A stretch of DNA of 64,000 nt from NCBI RefSeq assembly GCF_049060325.1, contig NZ_JBMGPW010000002.1, positions 1 through 64,000 on the forward strand. The letters are read 5' to 3'. This stretch comes from Vescimonas sanitatis (GTDB lineage Bacteria; Bacillota; Clostridia; Oscillospirales; Oscillospiraceae). Shown here one piece after another: positions 36,010-45,041 of this stretch; the first letter of the stretch is position 1, and each line of letters opens with the position of its first letter. The translations under genes and the position numbers were made by a program. Under the pieces are notes generated by a model. The model was not told the DNA's origin, ran no database searches, and was given only the letters and a program-made list of their open reading frames with translations.

Positions 36010-36037
36010 TGGACAAACGGTGTAAATGTGCTATAAT
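36010..36037 (+). promoter_or_regulatory. Promoter of the surface-protein gene
   Basis: TGGACA (36010-36015), a 16-bp spacer and TATAAT (36032-36037). It begins a leader of about 88 nt with strong hairpins. Confidence 0.65.
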
Positions 36038-36044
36038 CTGACTA

Positions 36045-36104
36045 TCCGCAGAGGTACCTCTGCATTTGCGTTTTAATACACATTAAAACGAGCGCACCTG
36101 CGGA
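36045..36104 (+). promoter_or_regulatory. Structured 5' leader of the surface-protein mRNA
   Basis: The perfect palindrome GCAGAGGTACCTCTGC lies at 36048-36063. A 9-bp stem, CGTTTTAAT (36069-36077) with ATTAAAACG (36082-36090), follows. TCCGCAG (36045-36051) can also pair with CTGCGGA (36098-36104), which competes with the first palindrome. Two exclusive folds are thus possible. No terminator follows; mRNA stability or translation control is conceivable. Confidence 0.45.
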
Positions 36105-36131
36105 AATCTACTACCATAAGGGGAATGAACA

Positions 36132-37313
36132 ATGAAAAAAGTATTAGCAACCATTCTGGCCCTGGTCATGGCCCTGGCACTGTGCAGCGTCAGCTGGGCG
36201 GATGCAACAGAGGTCAAGACAGAGGCGGAACTGACCGCCGCTGTTAGCAATGGCGGCGAGATCAAGCTGGCCGCAGATATTACGCTGACTTCTACACTCA
36301 ATCTTGCAAAGGACGTTACTATTGACGGCCAGGGCAAGTATACCATCAAGGCGGCTGACAACTTTACTTCCGGCAGCGATAATAAGACCGCCTGTGTTTT
36401 GTATGTTTCCGCCACGGTCACATTAAAAGATGTTACCGTGAACGGCAACGAAAAGTGCCGTGTGATTTTCTGCGACAAGGGCAAGCTGACCATTGATGGT
36501 GCGACCATCACGAACGGCAAGGCTCCCAATTTTATCGGCGGTGTTTATATGACCAGCAGCGCGTCGTTTGAGATGAACTCCGGCAGTATCGTCGGCAACA
36601 AAAACGTTGAAAAGTATCAGGACGACAATTATTTACAGTACAGTTCCGATCTGTGGATCGGTGCCAATGCCACCGGTGCACTGACTGCGATCAACGGCGG
36701 TACCATCGGCAATGTGTTTGTGAATTCCAATGCGTATTCTGCCAGCAACCCCGGTAGCTTTACGATGAATGGCGGTACGGTTACCAATCTTTATGTGGAG
36801 CATGATAAGGGTTACGGTGCAAAGTTTAAATACACCGACGGTACCATTGAGCATCTGTATCTCTCCAAAGAAAACGGAAACGGCCAGTCCATCGAAGTGA
36901 CACCGGTCAAGGGTACAGACTATAGCGGAGGTGTCAGCGAGGAGCAGATGGTTACTGTCACTCTGAATTATAACGATAACCAGGCTACCCCGGCAAAAGC
37001 GCTTAAGGTGGCAAAAGACAGCACCATTACCCTGCCTGCCCCCACCCGCAGCGGGTATACCTTCGCAGGCTGGTATGATGGTACCACAAAGGTGGATGCT
37101 GAATACAAAGCTGTGAATAACATTACTCTCACCGCCAAGTGGACATCCACTTCCTCCGGCGGCTATTACTACTACCAGCCCACCACCGACACCAAGACCA
37201 CCGACACCAAGGGCAGCCCCAAGACCTTCGACGCAGGCATTGCTCTGTATGTCGGCATGGCGCTGACCTCCGCCGCCGGCGTGGCGTTTGTGGGCAAAAA
37301 GCGCGAGGACTGA
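36132..37313 (+). CDS. Cell-wall-anchored beta-helix protein with sorting signal, 393 aa
   Basis: A secreted surface protein. It has a signal peptide (1-23, cut near SWA), then a pectate-lyase-like parallel beta-helix made of short repeats (INGGTIGNVFV, MNGGTVTNLYV). An InlB/Listeria-Bacteroides repeat follows (about 268-330, PTRSGYTFAGWYDGTTKV...NITLTAKW), with a Tyr-rich then Thr/Lys-rich linker. The C-terminal sorting signal is SPKTFD (362-367), a hydrophobic helix and KKRED. The motif differs from LPXTG. Its coding sequence is visibly less GC-rich than its neighbours, which may mean acquisition or different selection. A role in adhesion is inference. Confidence 0.82.
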   Translation: MKKVLATILALVMALALCSVSWADATEVKTEAELTAAVSNGGEIKLAADITLTSTLNLAKDVTIDGQGKYTIKAADNFTSGSDNKTACVLYVSATVTLKDVTVNGNEKCRVIFCDKGKLTIDGATITNGKAPNFIGGVYMTSSASFEMNSGSIVGNKNVEKYQDDNYLQYSSDLWIGANATGALTAINGGTIGNVFVNSNAYSASNPGSFTMNGGTVTNLYVEHDKGYGAKFKYTDGTIEHLYLSKENGNGQSIEVTPVKGTDYSGGVSEEQMVTVTLNYNDNQATPAKALKVAKDSTITLPAPTRSGYTFAGWYDGTTKVDAEYKAVNNITLTAKWTSTSSGGYYYYQPTTDTKTTDTKGSPKTFDAGIALYVGMALTSAAGVAFVGKKRED

Positions 37314-37362
37314 CACCGTTTTCCGCGGTGTCTTACCCCGGCGCCGTGTGAAATAACAGAAG

Positions 37363-37387
37363 AGGCCCCCCGTCAGGGGTGCCTTTT
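37363..37387 (+). terminator. Terminator of the surface-protein gene
   Basis: An AGGC/GCCT and CCCC/GGGG stem with one mismatch and a GTCA loop, followed by TTTTC. It lies just before the convergent ribF end. Confidence 0.65.
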
Positions 37388-37388
37388 C

Positions 37389-38288
37389 TCATGCCTCAAA
37401 ATAGGCTTCTGCCTGCTGAATATTCCGCTGTATCTCCTGACGCAGCGCCTCCAGCGTGTCGAACCTCTGCTCGCCCCGCAGCCGGCGGCAGAACTCCACC
37501 CGGAGCTCCTGCCCGTACAGGTCGCCCTCGAAGCCCAGCAGGTACGTCTCCACGGACACCTGATCGCTGTCGGACACCGTGGGCCGCGTGCCCACGTTGG
37601 TCACGCCGGCGCACCGCCGTCCGTCCGGCAGAAATACCTCCGTCACGTACACCCCGTGCGCCGGGGCCAGCACGTGCTCCGGCACCGCCAGGTTTACCGT
37701 GGGGATGCCGATGGTCCGCCCGATCCGCTGTCCGTGCTGCACCGTCTGGCTCAGGCAGTGCCGGTGGCCCAGAAAGTCCGCCGCGCGCTCCATGTCGCCC
37801 GCCTCCACCAGCGTCCGGATGTACGTGGAGCTGACCGTGATGCCCTCCCGCTGTACCGGCGGGATGATGTCGCACCCGATGTCCATCTCCGCGCACTTCT
37901 GCCGCAAAAGCTGCACGTTCCCGGCGTTTTTATGGCCGAACCGGTGGTCGTGCCCGGCCACGAAGTGCACCGCGCCGTATGTCCCGATCAGCATTTCCAG
38001 ATAGGCCTCCCACGGCATGGTCATCATCTCCCGGTCAAAGGGCGCGAAAATGACCCGCTCGATGCCGTACAGACGCTCCATCAGCCCCTGCCGGTCCCGG
38101 TTGGAGTTGATCAGGTACACGGGCTGCCCCGTGACCACCTCCTTCGGCGGCCGGTCAAAGGTGAATGCCGCGGGGACGGCTCCCAGCTCCCGGGCGCGCT
38201 CCGCCGTCTTCCGCAGCAGTGCGCCGTGGCCCCGGTGCACGCCGTCGAAGAAGCCCAGGGCGATAACTGTCTTTTCCAAGTTGTTCAC
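37389..38288 (-). CDS. ribF: Bifunctional riboflavin kinase/FAD synthetase, 299 aa
   Basis: Makes FMN and FAD from riboflavin. The N-terminal nucleotidyltransferase shows GFFDGVHRGH (12-21) and VSSTYIRTLVEAGD (near 155). The C-terminal riboflavin kinase domain shows GRTIGIPTVNLAVPEHVLAPAHGVYV. The chosen start is GTG 38288, which overlaps the truB stop by 4 nt (GTGA). A TTG nine bases later is an alternative. It is the last gene of the translation operon and supplies flavin, for example for the Etf proteins. Confidence 0.92.
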   Translation of the reverse strand: MNNLEKTVIALGFFDGVHRGHGALLRKTAERARELGAVPAAFTFDRPPKEVVTGQPVYLINSNRDRQGLMERLYGIERVIFAPFDREMMTMPWEAYLEMLIGTYGAVHFVAGHDHRFGHKNAGNVQLLRQKCAEMDIGCDIIPPVQREGITVSSTYIRTLVEAGDMERAADFLGHRHCLSQTVQHGQRIGRTIGIPTVNLAVPEHVLAPAHGVYVTEVFLPDGRRCAGVTNVGTRPTVSDSDQVSVETYLLGFEGDLYGQELRVEFCRRLRGEQRFDTLEALRQEIQRNIQQAEAYFEA

Positions 38289-39148
38289 GCTCCGAAAAAG
38301 TTTTTCTCTGATGTCAGAACACCCGCTTCCCAGCGGCTCAGGCACAGAAACGCCCCATCCGGGCTGTACACCCGGTACAGCCCCGGCTGCAAGCCCTCCG
38401 CCGCCAGCGGATTGCCGCACAGGCACCGTCTGTGGTCCCGTTCACCGGCGATGTGATAGGCCGGGTACTGCCGGAACAGCGAGTCGGTAGGGGAGAGCAG
38501 GGCCTCGCCCTGCGCCTGTACGTCCTCAATACTGCGGCTCTCCGCCAGTGTAAACCCGGCGGCCATGGTCCGCCGCAGAGCGCTCATGCATCCGCCGCAG
38601 CCCAGCGCCTGCCCGATGTCGTGGCACAGCGCCCGCACATACGTGCCCTTGCTGCACCGTATCCGCAGCCGCCAGTCGCCGTCCTCCGGCTCCAGCAGCG
38701 CCAGCTCGTGTATGGTCACCCGCCGTGGGGGCCGTTCGATCTCCTGCCCCTTCCGGGCCAGCTGATACAGCTTCTGCCCGTTGATCTTGATAGCCGAGTA
38801 CATGGGCGGCACCTGGTCGATCTCCCCGGTGAACCGCGCCAGCACGTCCTCCAGCTGCGCCCGCGTCACGGACACAGGGCGCTCCGCCACCACCTCGCCG
38901 GTGGTATCCTGGGTGTTGGTCGTCAGCCCCAGCCGCAGCCCCGCGACGTACTCCTTGTCCCCGCCCTCGGCGTAGGACACCGCCCGCGTGGCGTTTCCCA
39001 CGAACACTGGCAGCACGCCGGTGGCCATGGGGTCCAGCGTTCCGGCGTGGCCCACCTTTTTCGTTTTCAGTATGCCCCGCAGCTTGCCGCACACGTCCAT
39101 GCTGGTCCATCCCGCGGGCTTGTCGATAATGATGATCCCGTCGGCCAT
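38285..39148 (-). CDS. truB: tRNA pseudouridine-55 synthase, 287 aa
   Basis: Forms pseudouridine 55 in the T loop of most tRNAs. It has the start GIIIIDKPAGWTSMDV and the catalytic block GHAGTLDPMATG with Asp39. RVRCSKGTYVRALCHD is seen in the form IRCSKGTYVRALCHDIG. A C-terminal PUA-like extension follows. The start codon is ATG, 1 nt after the nrnA stop. The length is normal. Confidence 0.95.
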   Translation of the reverse strand: MADGIIIIDKPAGWTSMDVCGKLRGILKTKKVGHAGTLDPMATGVLPVFVGNATRAVSYAEGGDKEYVAGLRLGLTTNTQDTTGEVVAERPVSVTRAQLEDVLARFTGEIDQVPPMYSAIKINGQKLYQLARKGQEIERPPRRVTIHELALLEPEDGDWRLRIRCSKGTYVRALCHDIGQALGCGGCMSALRRTMAAGFTLAESRSIEDVQAQGEALLSPTDSLFRQYPAYHIAGERDHRRCLCGNPLAAEGLQPGLYRVYSPDGAFLCLSRWEAGVLTSEKNFFGA

Positions 39149-39149
39149 G

Positions 39150-40103
39150 TTATCCCATGACCTCCGTATAGGCCGCCAGAATGGCCGCCTTCGCTTCGTC
39201 CAGGGTGCCGTCCACCGTGGCCCCGGCGGCGCCCCTGTGGCCGCCGCCGCCCAGCACGCGGCATACGGTGCTGGCGTCCACCCGCGGTCCCGTCCGCAGC
39301 GACAGCTTCACCCGTCCCGGCTTCAGCTCCCGCAGCGTGATGCCGCAGTCGGTGCCCTGCACCAGCGCCGCCAGACTGCTCAGCTCCTCCACGTCGGACT
39401 CGGCAGCGCCCAGCTCCCGGCACAGCGCCAGAGGGATGGACATCACCACCACCCGGCCGTTGTCATACAGCTCCATGTCCGCCACCATCCGGGCCTCCAT
39501 GGCCAGCCGCACCGGCGACTTCGTGCGGAACAGCGCCTTGTTCACCGGCCCCACGTCGATGCCCCGATCCATCAGCGCGGCGGCGATGCGGTGCGTCCGC
39601 GCCGTGGTGTTGGCATAGACGAAGCACCCGCAGTCTGTGGACACCGCCACATACAGCGCCATGGCCATCTCCGGCGTGATGTCCGTCAGCCTGCCCACGA
39701 TCTCATACACGATCTCGCCGCAGGCGGCGGCCTCCGCGTCCAGGCACGTCCGTTCCGCGAAGAACTCCTGGGATCCGTGGTGGTCGATGGCCAGGCAGAT
39801 GTCGTTTTTATACGGCACCGCGTTCTCCGGCAGCAAATTCAGCGCCGCGATGTCCACCGACACCACGCTCTGCGGCACATAGCCCTTCGGTGCCCACAGC
39901 CCCTCGGCGTAGGGCGTGTACGTCTCCGTGATCTCCGGGTTTTCCAGCAGATACGCCGTCCGGCCCAGCGCCCGCAGGGCGCGGCACAGCGCGGCGGCGC
40001 AGCCCACCGTGTCCCCATCCGGGCGCACGTGGGTCAGGATCAGCACGCCGTCCAGCGTCCGCAGAAAGTCCGCTGTCTCCTGCACCGTCAGCCGCGCGCT
40101 CAT
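39150..40103 (-). CDS. nrnA: DHH family phosphoesterase, NrnA type, 317 aa
   Basis: A DHH/DHHA1 protein related to oligoribonuclease (nanoRNase) and 3',5'-bisphosphate nucleotidase. Motif I is THVRPDGDTVG (24-34), the DHH triad is at 107-109 (IDHHG), and the DHHA1 domain ends with GGGHRGAAGAT (about 281). Such genes often lie between rbfA and truB in Firmicutes, as here. It overlaps rbfA by 4 nt (ATGA). Confidence 0.9.
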   Translation of the reverse strand: MSARLTVQETADFLRTLDGVLILTHVRPDGDTVGCAAALCRALRALGRTAYLLENPEITETYTPYAEGLWAPKGYVPQSVVSVDIAALNLLPENAVPYKNDICLAIDHHGSQEFFAERTCLDAEAAACGEIVYEIVGRLTDITPEMAMALYVAVSTDCGCFVYANTTARTHRIAAALMDRGIDVGPVNKALFRTKSPVRLAMEARMVADMELYDNGRVVVMSIPLALCRELGAAESDVEELSSLAALVQGTDCGITLRELKPGRVKLSLRTGPRVDASTVCRVLGGGGHRGAAGATVDGTLDEAKAAILAAYTEVMG

Positions 40104-40486
40104 TCCCGGTCCTCCGGCAGCACGATGTCCGCGTTGGCGGGGTTGGCGGGCTTCACGTGGTTCAGCAGATCCAGAATGTGCGCGCCGTGGGCGATGGAGT
40201 CGTCCATGAAGAACTGCAGCTCCGGCGTGTAGCGCAGGTCGATGGCCTGGCCCAGCTCGTGCCGCAGATATCCGGCCGCAGACTTCAGCCCCTTCATCAG
40301 GCCCTTTTCATCCGCGCAGTTCAGCGCGCTGATATACACCCGCGCGTACCGCAGGTCGCTGGTGGTGTCCACCCGCGTGATGGTCAGCATCCCCTCGGAT
40401 ACCCGCGGGTCCTTTACGGTGCGGAGCAGGGCGCTCAGCTCCTTGCGTATCTCCTCATTGATGCGTCCGATGCGGTTTCCGGCCAT
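40100..40486 (-). CDS. rbfA: Ribosome-binding factor A, 128 aa
   Basis: A small KH-like protein needed for 16S 5'-end maturation and cold growth. The typical start (RIGRINEEIRKELSALLRTVKDPRV), TITRVDTTSDLRYARVYIS and YTPELQFFMDDSIAHGAHI are present. Start ATG follows AAAGGAGGAG. It sits in the usual place after infB. Confidence 0.95.
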   Translation of the reverse strand: MAGNRIGRINEEIRKELSALLRTVKDPRVSEGMLTITRVDTTSDLRYARVYISALNCADEKGLMKGLKSAAGYLRHELGQAIDLRYTPELQFFMDDSIAHGAHILDLLNHVKPANPANADIVLPEDRE

Positions 40487-40546
40487 AGGGCGCTCCTCCT
40501 TTCAAGAAAAAGATGGGTGGGCGCTCGCCCACCCATCGGCTGTTTG

Positions 40547-42919
40547 TTATACCTCGATCTGCTCCATGGTGAAGGCCTCCACGATGTCGCCTTCCTTGAT
40601 GTCGTTGAATTTCTCGATGCTCAGGCCGCACTCGTAGCCGGCCTGCACCTCCTTCACGGAGTCCTTGAACCGCTGCAGGGAGGCCAGCACGCCCTCGTGG
40701 ATCACGATGCCGTCGCGGACCAGCCGTACCTGGCAGTCCTTGCGCTGCAGCTTGCCGTCCTGCACGTAGCAGCCGGCAACGGTGCCCACGCCGGACACCT
40801 TGTACGTCTGGCGCACCTCGGCGTGGCCCAGCAGCACCTCGCGGAACTTGGGGGCCAGCATGCCCTTCATGGCGGCCTCGATCTCGTTGATGGCATCGTA
40901 GATCACGCGGTACATCCGCATATCCACGTTGGCCCGGGCGGCACTGTCGCGGGCGGCGGCGTCCGGCCGGACGTTGAAGCCCACGATGATGGCCTGAGAG
41001 GTGGACGCCAGCATGACGTCGCTCTCGTTGATGGCGCCCACGCCGCCGTGGATCACGCGCACACGGACCTCCTCGTTGCTCAGCTTCTCCAGCGAGGACT
41101 TCACCGCCTCCACGCTGCCCTGCACGTCCGCCTTGACGATCAGGTTCAGGTTCTTCATCTCGCCGGCCTGGATCTGGCTGAACAGATCCTCCAGCGACAC
41201 CTTGGTCACAGGGGCGTTGGCCTTGGCCTTCTCCTCGGCCTTGCGCTGCTCCACCAGCTCGCGGGCCAGCTTTTCGTCGGCCACGGCGTTGAAGGTAGCG
41301 CCGGCGGAGGGTGCCTCGCTCAGACCCGTGATCTCCACGGGCACGCTGGGGCCGGCCTCGGTGATGCGCTGGCCCTTGTCACTGACCATGGCACGCACGC
41401 GGCCCACAGAGGTACCGGCGATGATGATGTCGCCCTGATGCAGCGTACCGTTCTGTACCAACAGGGTGGCCACGGGGCCGCGGCCCTTGTCCAGACGGGC
41501 CTCGATCACGGTGCCCTGCGCCGCGCGGTTGGGGTTGGCCTTCAGCTCGCCCACCTCGGCGGTCAGCGTCAGCATCTCCAGCAGATTGTCCACGCCCATG
41601 CCGGTCTTGGCGGAGATGGGGCACACGATGGTGTCGCCGCCCCACTCCTCGCACACTAGGCCGTACTCGGTCAGCTGCTGCTTGATGCGCTCGGGGTTGG
41701 CCTCGGGCTTATCCATCTTGTTGATGGCCACGATAATGGGGATACCGGCGGCCTTGGCGTGGTTGATGGACTCCACCGTCTGGGGCATGATGCCGTCCTC
41801 GGCGGCCACCACCAGAATGGCGATATCCGTCACCATGGCGCCGCGGGCGCGCATGGAGGTAAAGGCCTCATGGCCGGGGGTATCCAAAAATGTGATGGGC
41901 TTGCCGTTGATCTGCACCTGATAGGCGCCGATGTGCTGGGTGATGCCGCCGGCCTCGCCGCTGGCCACGTGGGCGTTGCGGATATAGTCCAGCAGGCTGG
42001 TTTTGCCGTGGTCCACGTGGCCCATGACCACCACCACGGGTGCCCGGGGCACCAGATCCTCGTCCTTGTCCTGATGGTCGTCGATCAGGCGCTCCTCGAT
42101 GGTGACGACGACCTCCTTCTCTACCTTGCAGCCCATCTCCTCGGCGATGATGGCGGCGGTGTCGAAGTCGATCATCTGGCTCAGGGAGGCCATCACGCCG
42201 TTCTTCATCAGGCACTTGACCACCTCTGCGCCGGTCTTCTTCATCCGGCTGGCCAGCTCGCCCACGCTGATCTCGTCGGGGATCTGCACGGTCACAGGGG
42301 TCTTCTTGATGACCTCCAGCCGCAGCTTCCGCAGCCGGTCGGCCTCCTCCTGCTTGCGCTTGTTGCTGGCGAAGTTATTGTCCCGCCGCTGCTTATTGCT
42401 GCGGAACTTCTCCTTGCCCTGTGGGGCCTGCTGGTCCCGCTTACCGCTGCTGCGGGCGTCGGCCATATCCTGCAATTTCTCGTCGTACTTGTCCAGATTG
42501 ACGTTGGTGGCCTTGCGGGTGTCCACCACCTGCCGCTGGGGCACGCGGGACATGGGCTGTTTGGGCTGCTCCGCCTTGGGCGCGCCGCCCTGCTGGGGCT
42601 TGCCGCCCTGCTGGGGCTTGCCGCCCTGGCCCTGACCCTGTACCGGCGCGGATGCGTTCTGCGCCGGCTTGGCGGCGGGCTTCTCCGCCTTCTTCTCCTC
42701 CGGCTTGGCGCCCTCGGCGAAGATCACCGCGATGCTGCTCACCGGGTTGTGCTGGGTCAGATACTCAAAGATCAGGCTCAGCTCCCGGTCCTCCAGCACC
42801 TGCATATGATTTTTGGGCGTTTCGGCGTACTTGGTCAGGATCTCCGTGATCTCCTTCGTGGACACACCGAAGTCCTTGGCCACCTCATGCACTCTGTATT
42901 TGTTAGCGATACTACCCAA
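40547..42919 (-). CDS. infB: Translation initiation factor IF-2, 790 aa
   Basis: GTPase that brings fMet-tRNA to the ribosome. N-terminal IF2N modules (about 1-60 and 205-265) flank a Gly/Gln/Pro-rich linker (about 84-125) with two GKPQQG units. The G domain holds GHVDHGKT (300-307), then DTPGHEAF and NKMDKPEANP. The C-terminal domains end in FNDIKEGDIVEAFTMEQIEV. The start codon is TTG, seven bases after a GGAGGTGG ribosome site, an uncommon choice for this gene. Confidence 0.95.
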   Translation of the reverse strand: MGSIANKYRVHEVAKDFGVSTKEITEILTKYAETPKNHMQVLEDRELSLIFEYLTQHNPVSSIAVIFAEGAKPEEKKAEKPAAKPAQNASAPVQGQGQGGKPQQGGKPQQGGAPKAEQPKQPMSRVPQRQVVDTRKATNVNLDKYDEKLQDMADARSSGKRDQQAPQGKEKFRSNKQRRDNNFASNKRKQEEADRLRKLRLEVIKKTPVTVQIPDEISVGELASRMKKTGAEVVKCLMKNGVMASLSQMIDFDTAAIIAEEMGCKVEKEVVVTIEERLIDDHQDKDEDLVPRAPVVVVMGHVDHGKTSLLDYIRNAHVASGEAGGITQHIGAYQVQINGKPITFLDTPGHEAFTSMRARGAMVTDIAILVVAAEDGIMPQTVESINHAKAAGIPIIVAINKMDKPEANPERIKQQLTEYGLVCEEWGGDTIVCPISAKTGMGVDNLLEMLTLTAEVGELKANPNRAAQGTVIEARLDKGRGPVATLLVQNGTLHQGDIIIAGTSVGRVRAMVSDKGQRITEAGPSVPVEITGLSEAPSAGATFNAVADEKLARELVEQRKAEEKAKANAPVTKVSLEDLFSQIQAGEMKNLNLIVKADVQGSVEAVKSSLEKLSNEEVRVRVIHGGVGAINESDVMLASTSQAIIVGFNVRPDAAARDSAARANVDMRMYRVIYDAINEIEAAMKGMLAPKFREVLLGHAEVRQTYKVSGVGTVAGCYVQDGKLQRKDCQVRLVRDGIVIHEGVLASLQRFKDSVKEVQAGYECGLSIEKFNDIKEGDIVEAFTMEQIEV

Positions 42920-42976
42920 ATAAAGCCACCTCCATCTCAGTTGCTCGCACCGCGCTCACGGCGCGCTGTGTTCCTG

Positions 42977-43660
42977 TTATCTGCCGGTCGTCTTCCGGCT
43001 TCCCTTGCCTTTCTTTACCGGACGCGCGTTTTCATACCGTGCGCCGGGGGCCTCCTTCTTTGCCGGCCGTTTATCCCTGGGCGGGCGGCCGTTCCGTTCC
43101 TTATAGACCCGGTCGGGGCGTCCCTCCGGATACTCCCGCCGCGGCGGACGCCGGTGTTCCGGCGCGGGGGGCCTGTGCTCCGGTGCCGGAGGCTCCGGAG
43201 ACGCGTGGGGCGGCTCCGGCGGCTTGCCGCCGTGAACGCGGTGCCTGCCCTGGCGCAGGTTCTTCTCGTGCTGTAATTGCTCTTCCTTCCGTTCCCTTGC
43301 CCGCTTGGCCTTCAGGTCCAGCGCCTCCGCCGCCGCGCCGTAGATCTCCGGCTCCGCCGCCGCCAGCTTCTTCACCAGCGACTGGGCGAACCCGATGTCC
43401 GTCACCGCGCACATGGCCACGCTGGTCCGGCCCAGCGCCCGGCCGAAATCCTCCTTGTCCGCCGGGAAGGGCAGGCACAGACAGCTGCCTGCCCGGCCGA
43501 AGCTGTACGCCCGCCGCACCGAGGATGCCGCCGCGTCCCGCGCCGTAAAGATGACCCTGGCCTTCTTGGCCCGTGCCGCCGCGCCTACGGGTTCCTCGCC
43601 CACGGCCACCGCACCGGCGCGCAGCGCCAGACCCAAAGTGGATAACAAATGCTCTGTCAC
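42977..43660 (-). CDS. ylxQ: L7Ae-like RNA-binding protein YlxQ with long basic tail, 227 aa
   Basis: The N-terminal 100 residues are a ribosomal L7Ae/L30e-like domain (STLGLALRAGAVAVGEEPVGAAARAKKARVIFTARDAA, then TDIGFAQSLVKKLA). A low-complexity Pro/Arg/Lys/Glu-rich tail of about 110 residues follows, with PEPPAPEHRP-type repeats, roughly doubling the usual size (about 100 aa). The start is GTG 43660, overlapping the ylxR stop by 4 nt. It lies in the standard nusA-ylxR-ylxQ-infB order. The tail is probably disordered and RNA-binding. Confidence 0.88.
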   Translation of the reverse strand: MTEHLLSTLGLALRAGAVAVGEEPVGAAARAKKARVIFTARDAAASSVRRAYSFGRAGSCLCLPFPADKEDFGRALGRTSVAMCAVTDIGFAQSLVKKLAAAEPEIYGAAAEALDLKAKRARERKEEQLQHEKNLRQGRHRVHGGKPPEPPHASPEPPAPEHRPPAPEHRRPPRREYPEGRPDRVYKERNGRPPRDKRPAKKEAPGARYENARPVKKGKGSRKTTGR

Positions 43661-43926
43661 AGTGCCACCATCTGCCCTTCCAGCGCGTCGTACACCTCCG
43701 CCGGTATGGCGGTGTCGAAGGCGCGCTCCAGCGCACGGCTTTTCCGTGCTTTTTTCAGGCACTCCGGGTCCGGGCACACGTACGCGCCCCGGCCGGATCT
43801 CTTTCCGGTGCTGTCCAGCAGTATCTCCCCCTCCGGGGTCTTCACGATACGCAGCAGCGCCTTTTTGTCCTTCATTTCCCGGCAGCCCACACATTGCCGC
43901 TGGGGTATCTTTCGGGTCTTCTGCAT
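43657..43926 (-). CDS. ylxR: YlxR family RNA-binding protein (DUF448), 89 aa
   Basis: A small basic protein of the nusA operon. It has CVGCREMKDKKALLRIVKTPEG and SGRGAYVCPDPECLKKA, the two conserved blocks. The length is typical (about 90). It begins 28 nt after nusA. The family has been linked to RNA binding and, in Bacillus, to wide transcription effects. Confidence 0.93.
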   Translation of the reverse strand: MQKTRKIPQRQCVGCREMKDKKALLRIVKTPEGEILLDSTGKRSGRGAYVCPDPECLKKARKSRALERAFDTAIPAEVYDALEGQMVAL

Positions 43927-43954
43927 CGCTGCCGTTCCTTTCCGCAGCCGCCGC

Positions 43955-45007
43955 TTACTCCGCGTTGGCCGCCTTGATGTCGATCTTATAGCCGGTCAGC
44001 CGCGCGGCCAGACGGGCGTTCTGCCCCTCCTTGCCGATGGCCAGACTCAGCTGGTCTGCGGGCACCGTCACGCGGCAGGCCTTGCCCTCGTCGGCCAGCT
44101 GCACGCTGACCACATCCGCCGGCGCCAGCGCCGCGGCGATAAACTCCGCCGGGTCCTCGCTGTACTTCACGATGTCGATCTTCTCGCCCCGCAGTTCGTC
44201 CACGATGGCGTTCACGCGCTGGCCCCTGGGGCCCACGCACGCGCCGATGGCGTCCACGTTGGGGTCCTCGGACCACACGGCGATCTTCGTGCGGTTGCCG
44301 GCCTCCCGGGCGATGGACCGCACCTCCACGGTGCCGTCGTAGATCTCCGGCACCTCCAGCTCAAACAGCCGCTTCACCAGACCGGGGTGGGTGCGGGAGA
44401 TCATCACCTGCGGCCCGCGCGTGCTGCGGCGCACCTCCACCAGATACACCTTCACCATCTGCCCCTCGTGCAGCTCCTCGCCGGGCACCTGCTCGTTCAT
44501 GGTCAGCACAGCCTCCGTGGCCTCGCTGCCGCTGCCGATCCGCAGGATCACATTGCCGTTCCGGGGGTCGATGCGGCTGACGGTGCCGGTGAGGATCTCG
44601 TGCTGCTTGCTGCCCCACTCGTCATAGATCATGCCGTGCTCGGCTTCCCGCAGGCCCTGGATGATGACCTGCTTGCCGTTGCCGGCGGCGATGCGGCCGA
44701 ATTCCACGGACTCCACCGGGAAGTTCACCATGCCGCCCAGCTCGTTCTTGGCGGAGATGCGCTTGGCCTCCTCCAGCGAGATCTGGCTGGCGGGGTTCTC
44801 CACCTCCTCCACGATCTCCTTCTGGACGTACATTTTCAGGTCCTTCTTCTCCTCATCCACGTCCACCACCACATACTCCACGCCCTCGTGGTCGCGCTTA
44901 TAGGCGGTGGTCAGCGCCTGGATGATCTTGCCCATCATAAAGCTCTGGGGAATGCCCCGTTCCTTTTCCAGCATAGCCAGTGCCGCGAAGATCTCGTCAC
45001 ATTTCAT
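43955..45007 (-). CDS. nusA: Transcription termination/antitermination factor NusA, 350 aa
   Basis: Binds RNA polymerase and nascent RNA, aiding pausing and intrinsic termination. The N-terminal domain (about 1-130) is followed by S1 (about 135-200, LTGTVSRIDPRNGNVILRIG) and KH domains with VGPRGQRVNAIVDELRGEKIDIV and GKEGQNARLAARLTGYKIDI. It ends there, without the acidic C-terminal repeats found in Proteobacteria, as usual for Firmicutes. A terminator-like hairpin in the operon leader may be its own target. Confidence 0.95.
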   Translation of the reverse strand: MKCDEIFAALAMLEKERGIPQSFMMGKIIQALTTAYKRDHEGVEYVVVDVDEEKKDLKMYVQKEIVEEVENPASQISLEEAKRISAKNELGGMVNFPVESVEFGRIAAGNGKQVIIQGLREAEHGMIYDEWGSKQHEILTGTVSRIDPRNGNVILRIGSGSEATEAVLTMNEQVPGEELHEGQMVKVYLVEVRRSTRGPQVMISRTHPGLVKRLFELEVPEIYDGTVEVRSIAREAGNRTKIAVWSEDPNVDAIGACVGPRGQRVNAIVDELRGEKIDIVKYSEDPAEFIAAALAPADVVSVQLADEGKACRVTVPADQLSLAIGKEGQNARLAARLTGYKIDIKAANAE

Positions 45008-45041
45008 GGTCGTTTCTCCTTCTATCTCAAGTCGTGTTGTC

